A stretch of 9,103 nucleotides of DNA from Thermoleophilia bacterium (GTDB lineage Bacteria; Actinomycetota; Thermoleophilia; Gaiellales; Gaiellaceae). The stretch covers positions 1 through 9,103 of the forward strand of contig JAICVP010000069.1 in NCBI GenBank assembly GCA_025935275.1, given 5' to 3'. The notes below the pieces were generated by a model. It made no database searches, was not told the DNA's origin, and saw only the letters and a list, made by a program, of their open reading frames with translations. Positions within the stretch are counted from its first letter, which is position 1, and each line of letters opens with the position of its first letter. Both the position numbers and the translations under genes were made by a program. This document shows positions 1-5,939 of this stretch, in pieces.

Positions 1-14
1 CGGCGAGAACGCGC

Positions 15-87
15 GGCGAGGTAGCTCAGTTGGTAGAGCACACGGCTGAAAACCGTGGTGTCGCCGGTTCGATTCCGGCCCTCGCCA
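15..87 (+). tRNA. tRNA-Phe (anticodon GAA)
   Basis: The full cloverleaf can be drawn. The acceptor stem 15-21 (GGCGAGG) pairs perfectly with 80-86 (CCTCGCC). The D stem is 24-27 with 36-39. The anticodon stem 41-45 (CACGG) pairs with 53-57 (CCGTG) around the loop CTGAAAA, which places anticodon GAA at 48-50. The T stem 63-67 (GCCGG) pairs with 75-79 around TTCGATT. Position 87 (A) is the discriminator base. The following bases are TCT, so the 3' CCA is not encoded and must be added after transcription. The gene is 73 nt with a short variable loop and no intron. It converges with the long minus-strand operon. Confidence 0.97.
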
Positions 88-113
88 TCTCACCCTGCAC
101 GGACCGGAGCGCG

Positions 114-155
114 AAAAACGACGTCCGGGCCGGTGCTACCGCGCCGCGGACGTCG
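114..155 (-). terminator. Intrinsic (Rho-independent) terminator of the minus-strand operon
   Basis: Read on the minus strand, a perfect 9-bp stem (CGACGTCCG at 155-147, CGGACGTCG at 127-119) is followed at once by TTTTT (118-114). The interior folds further: GGC pairs with GCC and CGGT with ACCG around a 3-nt AGC loop, with two single-base bulges on the 5' side. The hairpin is therefore almost fully paired over about 16 bp. It lies 15 nt past the stop codon of the methyltransferase gene, where the operon should end. On the plus strand no T-run follows the hairpin, so it is unlikely to be a standard terminator for the tRNA gene. Confidence 0.9.
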
Positions 156-169
156 CTTGGGTGGGGATC

Positions 170-805
170 CTAGACGGCCTCGTCCCGAGCGGCAAGGACG
201 GCGACCCCGTCTCCCGCGGCGAGCTCCTCGACCTCGGCGAAGCCGACGGCTCCGAGGCGACCGCGAAGCGTCTCGGGCGGAACCCAGATCGGAGTGTCCG
301 CGCCTCGCGAGAACGCGAAGACCGCCCTGCCGCCCGGGGCCGTGACCCGTCCGAGCTCCTCGAAGAACGGAATCATGTTCTGGAGGACGACGAGGTCGAA
401 CGCGCCGTCGGAGAAGGGGAGCCTCGAACCGTCCGCGACCTGGAACGACACGCGGGCGGCGAGCTCCGGCGGAAGCAGGCGCCCGGCTTCCTCGACCATC
501 TCGGGCGCGAGATCGACTCCGATCACCTCGGCGCCCGGAAACCGCTTCGCTACCACGCGCGCGGCCTTCCCTGTTCCCGTGCCCAGGTCGAGCACCTTGC
601 GCGGGGCCTCCTCCAGCCGGTCGAGAGCCGCGCCGAGCGGCACGAGGCCCTCGGGCCCGAGCCTGCCCTCCCAGCTCGAGGCCAGCGAGCCGAACTGCCG
701 GCGGATGGGGCCGCGGAAAAGGCGCCACAGCGCAGGCCGCGCGACCACGATCTGCGTCGTCACCCGGGCGAACCGCCGCCCGGCCGCTTCGAGCCGCGCC
801 CTCAT
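170..805 (-). CDS. Class I SAM-dependent methyltransferase, substrate unknown
   Basis: This 211-residue protein carries a Rossmann-type methyltransferase domain. SAM-binding motif I is VLDLGTGTG (residues 71-79). The acidic residue ending strand 2 is D98 in VIGVDLAPEM. Motif II/III lies around VADGSRLPF (123-131) and FDLVVLQN (136-143). A post-motif APGG loop is at 156-159. A basic N-terminal stretch of about 50 residues precedes the domain. This is the Methyltransf_11/25 type, which acts on many small molecules and quinone precursors; nothing in the sequence fixes the substrate. The ATG at 805 overlaps the TGA of the upstream SAM hydrolase (ATGA, 802-805), so translation is probably coupled and other in-frame starts are unlikely. 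It is the last gene of the operon, followed by a strong terminator. It has no visible likeness to CobA-type uroporphyrinogen methyltransferases despite its place after hemD. Confidence 0.88.
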   Translation of the reverse strand: MRARLEAAGRRFARVTTQIVVARPALWRLFRGPIRRQFGSLASSWEGRLGPEGLVPLGAALDRLEEAPRKVLDLGTGTGKAARVVAKRFPGAEVIGVDLAPEMVEEAGRLLPPELAARVSFQVADGSRLPFSDGAFDLVVLQNMIPFFEELGRVTAPGGRAVFAFSRGADTPIWVPPETLRGRLGAVGFAEVEELAAGDGVAVLAARDEAV

Positions 806-1611
806 GCAGAAGAGAGCCGCAGCTCGTCCCCGACCCGCACCGCGAACATCCGCGCCGCGTCGCCGCGGTTGAGGGCGAGTGCGATGTTCGCGTACGCATC
901 CTCGTAGAGGACGATGTCGCCCCTGCGCGCGTCCGCGAAGGTGCGCGCCGCCACCGCGAAGTAGCGCTCGAACCCGACCTCGACCTCGACCCGTGCGCCG
1001 GGGTCGATCCCCACCCGACCGAGGTGCTCGGCGGTGACGTTGAGCTGCACGTTGCCGTAGCGGTCGATGTAGAGGACGGTCGCGCGGATCCGCGACTCGC
1101 CGACGGAGGGCTCGGGAAACTCGAGGCGGTGCAGGGTCGTTGGATCGAGCGCAGGGCCGAGCTGCGCGAGCTCGACGCCGCTCGCAAGGTGAGCTGCCGC
1201 GGGAGAGAAAATGTCCCGCCCGTGAAAGGTGTGCGAGATCCGCTCGAGCATGTACCGCTGCTCCGCGATCTCGACGGCCTCGGACACACCGCCGAGCCGG
1301 TCGGCCGCGATCAGGAGCAGCCCGTTGTCGGGCCCGATGTACACGCGCTCGTCGGCTCCACGCAGCGCGATCGGCTTGCGCTCGCTGCCCACACCGGGAT
1401 CCACGATCGCGACGTGCACGCCCGTGGGCATGTACGGAAGGGTGCTCGCGAGGACGAGTGCGCCCTGGAGGACGTGCTGGGGCGGAATCCCGTGCGTGAT
1501 GTCGATCACCTCGACGTCGGGCGCGATCGTCTTGATCACGCCTCGGCACGTGCCCGCGAAGTCGTCCTCGAGGCCGAAATCGGTCAGGAGGGTGATGAAC
1601 TGGCGTGCGAT
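802..1611 (-). CDS. SAM hydrolase / SAM hydroxide adenosyltransferase (DUF62 family), non-canonical start
   Basis: Family members use water (hydroxide) to split S-adenosylmethionine into adenosine and methionine; the fluorinase and chlorinase SalL are relatives. Numbered from an ATC codon at 1611, the frame gives 269 residues. The N-terminal strand and LTDFG motif put D11 where the family binds the ribose. The catalytic Asp-Arg-His triad is D71 (in VDPGVG), R78 (in SERKP) and H130 (in FHGRD). Its spacing of 7 and 52 residues is what I recall for the archaeal family member PH0463. A C-terminal-domain motif, DRYGNVQLN, is at 183-191. The open frame begins after a TAA at 1621-1623, and no ATG, GTG or TTG precedes LTDFG. 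The first canonical start is GTG at 1539, giving 245 residues but removing strand 1 and the DFG motif. ATC at 1611 or 1596, or CTG at 1587 (overlapping the hemD stop as CTGA), are possible starts. The family assignment is firm and the start is not. The gene overlaps both hemD and the methyltransferase gene. Confidence 0.85.
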   Translation of the reverse strand: MARQFITLLTDFGLEDDFAGTCRGVIKTIAPDVEVIDITHGIPPQHVLQGALVLASTLPYMPTGVHVAIVDPGVGSERKPIALRGADERVYIGPDNGLLLIAADRLGGVSEAVEIAEQRYMLERISHTFHGRDIFSPAAAHLASGVELAQLGPALDPTTLHRLEFPEPSVGESRIRATVLYIDRYGNVQLNVTAEHLGRVGIDPGARVEVEVGFERYFAVAARTFADARRGDIVLYEDAYANIALALNRGDAARMFAVRVGDELRLSSA

Positions 1612-2234
1612 GCGGCGAGCTTAACGGCTGCGACCAGGCCGTCGAGGTCGTGGCTCTCGGCTTCGGCGACGACCTCGAGACCGGCGTCGCTCGCCTCGGC
1701 CGAAGTCACCGGGCCGATGCTCACGCAGGGAATATCCCTCCGCAGCCCGCCGAGGACGCGCGCAGCGGAGGCCGACGCAATCGTCGCGAGGTCGGCGTCC
1801 GGGAACGAGGCAAGCCCAACGGCGGTTGTTCGGTAGAGGGGGACCCACTCGGCGCCGAGCTCACGGACGAGCACGTCCCGAGCATCTTCGGCGGCAGCGT
1901 GGAGCACCCGGCCGTGCGGCGCCGGCAGTTCCTCGGCAAGCCCTTCCTGCGTCGACCGCTCGGCGACGAAGTCGGGGTCGATGCCATGAGCGCTGAGCTC
2001 CTCCGCGCTTCCGGGGCCGATCGCCGCGATCCTGCCCGGCCGCCCCGACAGCCGCCGCAGGAGCGGCTCGACCGCGTTTCTGCTCGTGACGAGGATCCAG
2101 TCGTAGCGCTCGCCGTCGATCGGAGGCCCGTCGATCTCCTCGATGCGGATCAGCGGCGCCTCGACGACGTCGAAGCCGGCCGCACGGAGGCGGTCGGCCA
2201 GGCGGTCATCCGTTCCCGTGACAGCGACTTTCAC
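1584..2234 (-). CDS. hemD: Uroporphyrinogen-III synthase
   Basis: HemD closes and rearranges the linear tetrapyrrole hydroxymethylbilane to uroporphyrinogen III, the branch point to haem and other tetrapyrroles. The product is 216 residues, somewhat short for the family (about 250). It shows the two-lobed fold signature: VAVTG at the N-terminus, WILVTSRNAVEPLL (46-59), AIGPGSAEEL (71-80), a second-lobe ASASAARVL (153-161) and VSIGPVTSAEA (171-181). HemD sequences are poorly conserved, so its position directly after hemC is strong support. The GTG start at 2234 overlaps the hemC TGA (GTGA, 2231-2234). An in-frame upstream start at 2300 would extend it 22 residues into hemC with a low-complexity Arg/Gly stretch and was rejected. 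The 3' end overlaps the conserved N-terminal coding region of the SAM hydrolase by up to 28 nt. Confidence 0.92.
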   Translation of the reverse strand: MKVAVTGTDDRLADRLRAAGFDVVEAPLIRIEEIDGPPIDGERYDWILVTSRNAVEPLLRRLSGRPGRIAAIGPGSAEELSAHGIDPDFVAERSTQEGLAEELPAPHGRVLHAAAEDARDVLVRELGAEWVPLYRTTAVGLASFPDADLATIASASAARVLGGLRRDIPCVSIGPVTSAEASDAGLEVVAEAESHDLDGLVAAVKLAASHASSSPS

Positions 2235-3061
2235 GGCACCGCGGCGAGGAGCTCCTCCGCGAGCGCCACCGGATCGTCCCCGCGCCTGCGCTCGATCCAC
2301 GCGCCGTCCTCGGCCGCGATCAGCGCGGTGAGCGCGTCACCGTCGTGATGGGCCGCGACGGGCGCAAGGCAGCCGGCCCCGATGCGGGCGACGCAGGCCC
2401 TCTCGGCCGTCACGCGGCGGCGGGTCTCCGCATCGTCCACGGCGGCGGCCAGCTCCTCCTCGCCGGCGCGGACCTGCAGCGCAACGGCGCCTTGTCCCGC
2501 TTCGGGCACGAGCTCATCGGGGTCGAACCGGTGCCCGATCTCTGCCGAGAGCCCCAGCCGGTCGAGCCCGGCGGACGCGAGCACGATCGCGTCGAGACCG
2601 CGTTCACCGCGCTTACGCAGTCGCGTGTCGACGTTTCCCCGGAGCGGCTCGACCGAGAGCTCGGGCTCGAGCGCGAGGAGCTGAGCGCGCCTCCGCACCG
2701 ACGCCGTGCCGATCCGCATCCCCGGGGCCAGCCCGGCGGCGCCGCAGAGCGCATCGCTCGGGTCCTCGCGCGCGAGGAACGCGGCCACCGCGAGACCGTC
2801 CACGTCCGTGGAGGTCATGTCCTTCGCGGAGTGCACGGCCATGTCGATGCGGCCCGCGAGGAGCGCCTCCTCGATCTCCTTCACGAAGACACCGCGCTCG
2901 CCGATCTCTCCGAACGGCTTCGAGCGGTCGCGGTCGCCCGCGGTCGTGATCGGGACGAGGGCGACGTCGAGATCGGGATTGGCGGAGCGAAGCGCATCGG
3001 CGGCGATCTCCGCCTGCGTCAGCGCGAGCCTACTCCCGCGGCTGCCGAGCCGAAGAATCAC
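2231..3061 (-). CDS. hemC: Hydroxymethylbilane synthase (porphobilinogen deaminase)
   Basis: HemC polymerises four porphobilinogen units into hydroxymethylbilane on a covalently bound dipyrromethane cofactor. The product is 276 residues. It begins with LGSRGSRLAL (5-14), which is typical of the family. The catalytic aspartate is D81 in HSAKD (77-81). The phosphate/propionate-binding regions TASVRRRAQ (119-127) and LRGNVDTRL (140-148) are present, as is PEAGQGAVALQ (186-196). The cofactor-attaching cysteine is C231 in GAGCLAPVAA. The segment after the catalytic Asp reads MTST, where many homologues have a Pro (KDxP). The start is GTG at 3061, overlapping the hemA frame by 32 nt. Its stop overlaps hemD as GTGA. 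The protein is cytoplasmic, and gene order hemA-hemC-hemD follows the pathway order except that hemB (porphobilinogen synthase) is absent here. Confidence 0.97.
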   Translation of the reverse strand: MILRLGSRGSRLALTQAEIAADALRSANPDLDVALVPITTAGDRDRSKPFGEIGERGVFVKEIEEALLAGRIDMAVHSAKDMTSTDVDGLAVAAFLAREDPSDALCGAAGLAPGMRIGTASVRRRAQLLALEPELSVEPLRGNVDTRLRKRGERGLDAIVLASAGLDRLGLSAEIGHRFDPDELVPEAGQGAVALQVRAGEEELAAAVDDAETRRRVTAERACVARIGAGCLAPVAAHHDGDALTALIAAEDGAWIERRRGDDPVALAEELLAAVP

Positions 3062-4319
3062 GGTCGTCGAGATCGAAGAGGTGGCGCACGGCGTCGGCGT
3101 AGACCACGCCGTCGGCGGCAGCCGCCGCCTGCTTCATCCGCACAGTGGGGGCATGGAGAAGCTTGTTCACGATCTGCGCGGTCAGAGACTCGACCGCCCG
3201 CCGCTCGCTCGGGCTCAGGGAACCGAGGCGGCCTTCCGCGCGCTCGAGCTCGCTGGTCCGGATGGACTCGGCGCGGGCCCGGAGGGAGGCGATCGCGGGC
3301 ACGACGTCGAGCGACAGCTGCCACGCCCGGAAGCCCTCCGCCTCCTCGGCGACGATCGCCTCGGCCCGGACCGCTTCCTCCCGGCGACCGGCCACGCTCT
3401 CCTCGACGACGCGCTCGAGGTCGTCGACGTCGTAGAGATAACAACCCTCGATGTCGTTCACGGCCGGATCGATGTCGCGCGGAACTGCGATGTCGACGAA
3501 GAAGATGGGCCTGCCCTTGCGGGCCCTCATCGCCCGCTCGACCTGTTCCGCCGAGAGGACGTATCCGCGCGCTCCCGTCGAGGCGACGACGATGTCGACG
3601 TCCTCGAGCTCGGCCTCGACGGCGTCGAGACCGGCGGCGCGGCCGCCGAAGCGGCGCGCGAGCCTCTCCGCCCGGTCGACCGAGCGGTTGGCGACGAAGA
3701 CGCTCTCCACCCCACGCGAGATGAGGTTCACGGTGGCGAGGTCGCTCATCTTCCCGGCCCCGAGAACGAGTATCCGCCTGCCCTCCAGAGTCCCGAAGAC
3801 CCGCTCGGCGAGCTCGGCTGCCGCGGAGGAGATCGAGGCCGGGTTCTCCCCGATGGCCGTCTCGCTGCGGACGCGGCGCCCGACCCGAAGCGCCTGGCGA
3901 AAGAGCCGGTGCGCCAGGGCTCCCGCCGTGCCCGCCTCCTTCGCCGTCTCGTAGGCGCCGCGGACCTGGCCGAGGATCTGAGCCTCACCCGGAATCATCG
4001 AGTCCAGACTGGCAGCCACACGGAAAAGGTGCATCGCGGCCGCCTCGTCGCCCAGCGTGTAGAGCGACGGGGCGATCTCGCTCTCGCTCAGGCCGCCCAG
4101 CGCGGCGAGCTCGGCAAAAGCGCGCTCCTGCGCAACTTCCGGATCCTCGTCGACGACGTACAGCTCGGTGCGGTTGCAGGTGGAGAGGGCCACGGCCTCG
4201 CCGTTCTCGCCGGCGAGCCGCCGGACGAGCTCGGGATTCTCCGGCGCGCTGACGTAGAGCTGCTCACGGAGCTCGACGGGCGCGCGGTGGTGCGAGGTGC
4301 CGACGAGGACGAGATGCAT
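3030..4319 (-). CDS. hemA: Glutamyl-tRNA reductase
   Basis: HemA reduces glutamyl-tRNA(Glu) with NADPH to glutamate-1-semialdehyde, the first committed step of C5-pathway tetrapyrrole synthesis. The 429-residue product is full length. The N-terminal catalytic domain starts VGTSHHRAP (6-14) and holds the nucleophile C48 in STCNRTELY (46-54). A conserved histidine is at H97 (MHLFRV), followed by the SMIPGEAQILGQV region (107-119). The NADPH-binding Rossmann domain has VLGAGKMSDLA (185-195) and VANRS (209-213), then VDIAVPRDIDP (275-285). A C-terminal helical dimerisation domain follows (about 320-415), containing LTAQIVNKLLHAP (379-391). The ATG at 4319 shares one base with the upstream TGA (TGATG), implying coupling to the HemX-like gene. 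The C-terminal 10 codons run 32 nt into hemC. Confidence 0.97.
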   Translation of the reverse strand: MHLVLVGTSHHRAPVELREQLYVSAPENPELVRRLAGENGEAVALSTCNRTELYVVDEDPEVAQERAFAELAALGGLSESEIAPSLYTLGDEAAAMHLFRVAASLDSMIPGEAQILGQVRGAYETAKEAGTAGALAHRLFRQALRVGRRVRSETAIGENPASISSAAAELAERVFGTLEGRRILVLGAGKMSDLATVNLISRGVESVFVANRSVDRAERLARRFGGRAAGLDAVEAELEDVDIVVASTGARGYVLSAEQVERAMRARKGRPIFFVDIAVPRDIDPAVNDIEGCYLYDVDDLERVVEESVAGRREEAVRAEAIVAEEAEGFRAWQLSLDVVPAIASLRARAESIRTSELERAEGRLGSLSPSERRAVESLTAQIVNKLLHAPTVRMKQAAAAADGVVYADAVRHLFDLDDRDSSARQPRE

Positions 4320-5107
4320 CAGAAGTGGGTCACCGGGACGAGGGCTACTGCCACGAGCGCGAAAGCGGCGAGCGCGAGGTAGGCCGTGCGGCGCCCACGC
4401 CAGCCGGCCTCGTAGCGGAGGAAGAGGAAAGCCGCGTAGGCCGCCCAGGTGAGGAGGGCGACCGCCATGACAGCGTCGAACCCGCCGCCCTCCGAGCCGA
4501 GGCGCGCGAGTCCGACCGCGAGCCCGAGCGTCAGTGCCGGGAGCGCGACGAGGATCGTCCGGCCGGTGAGCGAGTCGAGCGCCGCCTGCGACGGCGCACG
4601 CTGGCGCAGGACGCCGGGTGCATGGGACTTGAGCCGTCGCTCCTGCCAGAGGTAGAGGCCCGCCAGGCCAGCCGCGAGGGTGAAGCCCGCGAAGGCAGCG
4701 AGGATCAGCCCGACGTGGAAGGCGAGGAAGACGTCGCCGAGCTCGCTCCCGCCTCCGGTGCCCGCACCGCCGCTCAGCCACGCGACGGTGAAGAGCACCG
4801 CCGCCAGGGGCATGACGACGAGCCCGAGCAGCCGGAAGGGAGCCCGGCAGCCCCAGATGAGATAGGCGCCGACGACGAGCCAGACGAACAGGTTGAGCGA
4901 GCCCGCCCACGTTCCCCACGGGAAGCCCTCGGCCCGCGTCGCCTGCACGACGAGGAGCGCGGTCTGCGCCAGCCAGCCGATGCGCACGCCCCAGATCGCG
5001 AAGCGCGAGAGGCGTCCGGGCCGCACGCCGTCTCCGGCGTACGCGATCGCGGCCTCCAGATAGCCGGCGAGGGCCGGCCAGACGAGGATGACGGCGAGCT
5101 CTGCCAT
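4319..5107 (-). CDS. hemX: HemX/CcsA-family integral membrane protein
   Basis: This 262-residue protein has about eight hydrophobic segments (near residues 3-23, 39-55, 70-86, 91-110, 124-150, 181-200, 211-230 and 241-259). It follows the CcsA/ResC/HemX pattern: a WGTWAGSLNLFVW block (64-76) before segment 3; a histidine H131 followed by LYLWQERRLK (151-160); then LLTWAAY (218-224) and GWRGRR (235-240). The Trp-rich WWD haem-binding motif of true CcsA/CcmF proteins is missing; the corresponding stretch reads GSEGGGFDAV (204-213). This suits HemX, a CcsA-like protein encoded beside hemA in Bacillus that affects the amount of glutamyl-tRNA reductase. Position directly before hemA, and one-base TGATG overlaps on both sides, support HemX. 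A role in cytochrome c assembly is the alternative, given the ccm genes just upstream. Confidence 0.8.
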   Translation of the reverse strand: MAELAVILVWPALAGYLEAAIAYAGDGVRPGRLSRFAIWGVRIGWLAQTALLVVQATRAEGFPWGTWAGSLNLFVWLVVGAYLIWGCRAPFRLLGLVVMPLAAVLFTVAWLSGGAGTGGGSELGDVFLAFHVGLILAAFAGFTLAAGLAGLYLWQERRLKSHAPGVLRQRAPSQAALDSLTGRTILVALPALTLGLAVGLARLGSEGGGFDAVMAVALLTWAAYAAFLFLRYEAGWRGRRTAYLALAAFALVAVALVPVTHF

Positions 5108-5259
5108 CAGGCCGCCCGCCGCCGCTGGGCCAGCTCGGTCAGCTCGGCGACCTCGCGCTCCAGCCGCGAAAGCTTGAAGGAGTAGAGGATCACGTAGAGG
5201 AGGACGACCGCGAGGACGACGAGGTAGGCCCCAGTCACGTACTTCTCGGAGGTCGTCAT
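5107..5259 (-). CDS. ccmD: CcmD-like small single-pass membrane protein
   Basis: A 50-residue protein with one transmembrane segment (about residues 10-28, AYLVVLAVVLLYVILY) is followed by a charged helix with a coiled-coil look (KLSRLEREVAELTELAQRR). CcmD proteins have this layout and help CcmC and the CcmAB transporter release or pass haem to its periplasmic chaperone. Assignment rests on size, topology and position just after ccmC rather than sequence motifs, which the family barely has. The ATG at 5259 overlaps the ccmC TGA (ATGA, 5256-5259) and has the clearest ribosome binding site in the operon (GGGAGG, 7 nt upstream). The stop shares a base with the HemX-like start. A longer in-frame reading up to 5775 lies wholly antiframe to ccmC and is spurious. 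Confidence 0.8.
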   Translation of the reverse strand: MTTSEKYVTGAYLVVLAVVLLYVILYSFKLSRLEREVAELTELAQRRRAA

Positions 5260-5939
5260 TCGAGCGCCTCCCTGAGCTCGCGCAGGCGTGCGTCGAGCCG
5301 CTTCCCCGCGAGCTCGTTGGTGTAGAGCGAGGCGAAGAGCCCGAGCATCGCGGCGAGGCAGACGCAGAACACCACGAACATGCTTCCCGACATCTGCGGC
5401 CCGTCGCGCGTGAAGACCACGGGATGGATGAAGTTCTCCGCGAGCCGGATCGCGAGGAAGCTCACCGGGATGAGCGCGACGCCGAAGAGGGCGTAGACGG
5501 CCGACAGGTTCGCGCGCCGGGGCCCAGGCTCGACCGAGAAACGGAGCATGAAGTAGGCGCAGTAGAAGAGGAAGAGGACGAGGAAGAGCGTCAGCTGCCG
5601 TTCGCTCCAGGTCCACCAGACACCCCACGAGATCTTGGCCCAGATGGAGCCGGTCACCAGCGTGAGGATCCCGAAGATGACGCCCATGTGCACGGCCGTG
5701 TAGCTCTCGAGGTCGTAGCGCGGCTCGCGCGTCCAGAGGAGCCGCAGCGCCTTCCAGGCGCCCCACCCGAAGCACGCGTAGGCGGTCAGGGCGATCGGCA
5801 CGTGGACGTAGAAGATCCGCTGGCTGAAGCCCTGGTCGGCGTCCTCCGGCGCCCAGAAAAGCGCCAGCGCGAGACCCGCCACGAGCAGCACGGACGCTGC
5901 CGCGGCGAGCACGACCGCCCGGTTATTCCGCAACGACAT
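5256..5939 (-). CDS. ccmC: Haem-handling protein CcmC (cytochrome c maturation)
   Basis: CcmC holds haem at the outer face of the membrane and loads it onto the chaperone CcmE in system I cytochrome c maturation. The 227-residue product has six predicted membrane segments (about 9-29, 44-65, 84-100, 116-134, 146-166, 186-206). The haem-ligand histidines are visible as H46 in IFYVHVPIA and H172 in NFIHPVV. Between them is the Trp-rich loop ISWGVWWTWSERQ (103-115), where Ser112 replaces the usual Asp of the WWD motif. I chose ATG at 5939 because homologues begin just before the first membrane segment; a TTG at 5969 would add ten residues and is less likely. The gene starts 17 nt inside the end of ccmB and ends in an ATGA overlap with the ccmD-like gene. 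Confidence 0.92.
   Translation of the reverse strand: MSLRNNRAVVLAAAASVLLVAGLALALFWAPEDADQGFSQRIFYVHVPIALTAYACFGWGAWKALRLLWTREPRYDLESYTAVHMGVIFGILTLVTGSIWAKISWGVWWTWSERQLTLFLVLFLFYCAYFMLRFSVEPGPRRANLSAVYALFGVALIPVSFLAIRLAENFIHPVVFTRDGPQMSGSMFVVFCVCLAAMLGLFASLYTNELAGKRLDARLRELREALE
5267..5272 (-). promoter_or_regulatory. Strong Shine-Dalgarno site of the ccmD-like gene
   Basis: The minus strand reads GGGAGG here, with 7 nt between it and the ATG at 5259. It lies inside the end of ccmC. Most other genes in the operon show no clear Shine-Dalgarno sequence and seem to rely on stop/start overlap. This site supports the choice of start for the 50-residue gene and suggests that it can recruit ribosomes independently. 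Confidence 0.6.

Noticed and set aside
119..155. Phage or integrative-element attachment site beside the tRNA gene
   Set aside because: The perfect inverted repeat is a hairpin followed by a T-run, not a repeat of the tRNA 3' end, and no integrase or repeated tRNA fragment is present.
90..1289. A 399-codon minus-strand frame overlapping the methyltransferase and SAM hydrolase
   Set aside because: It reads as low-complexity Arg/Gly/Ser/Pro sequence out of frame with two recognisable enzymes.
805..1549. Longer N-terminal extension of the methyltransferase
   Set aside because: The frame stays open upstream to 1549 but the translation is Arg-rich noise antiframe to the SAM hydrolase; the ATGA overlap at 802-805 marks the real start.
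1585..1623. Programmed -1 frameshift joining hemD to the SAM hydrolase
   Set aside because: The hydrolase frame is -1 to hemD and would explain the missing start, but no X-XXY-YYZ slippery heptamer or clear downstream structure is visible in the short overlap. A rare start codon or a base error is simpler.
2706..4382. A 558-codon open frame on the plus strand
   Set aside because: It lies antisense to hemA and hemC, whose products are full length with all catalytic motifs. It is a GC-driven shadow with Arg/Glu/Asp-rich composition and no recognisable domain.
4325..5185. A 286-codon plus-strand frame rich in Glu, Arg and Asp
   Set aside because: This composition is the usual antisense image of a hydrophobic GC-rich membrane protein (here HemX-like) and shows no domain.
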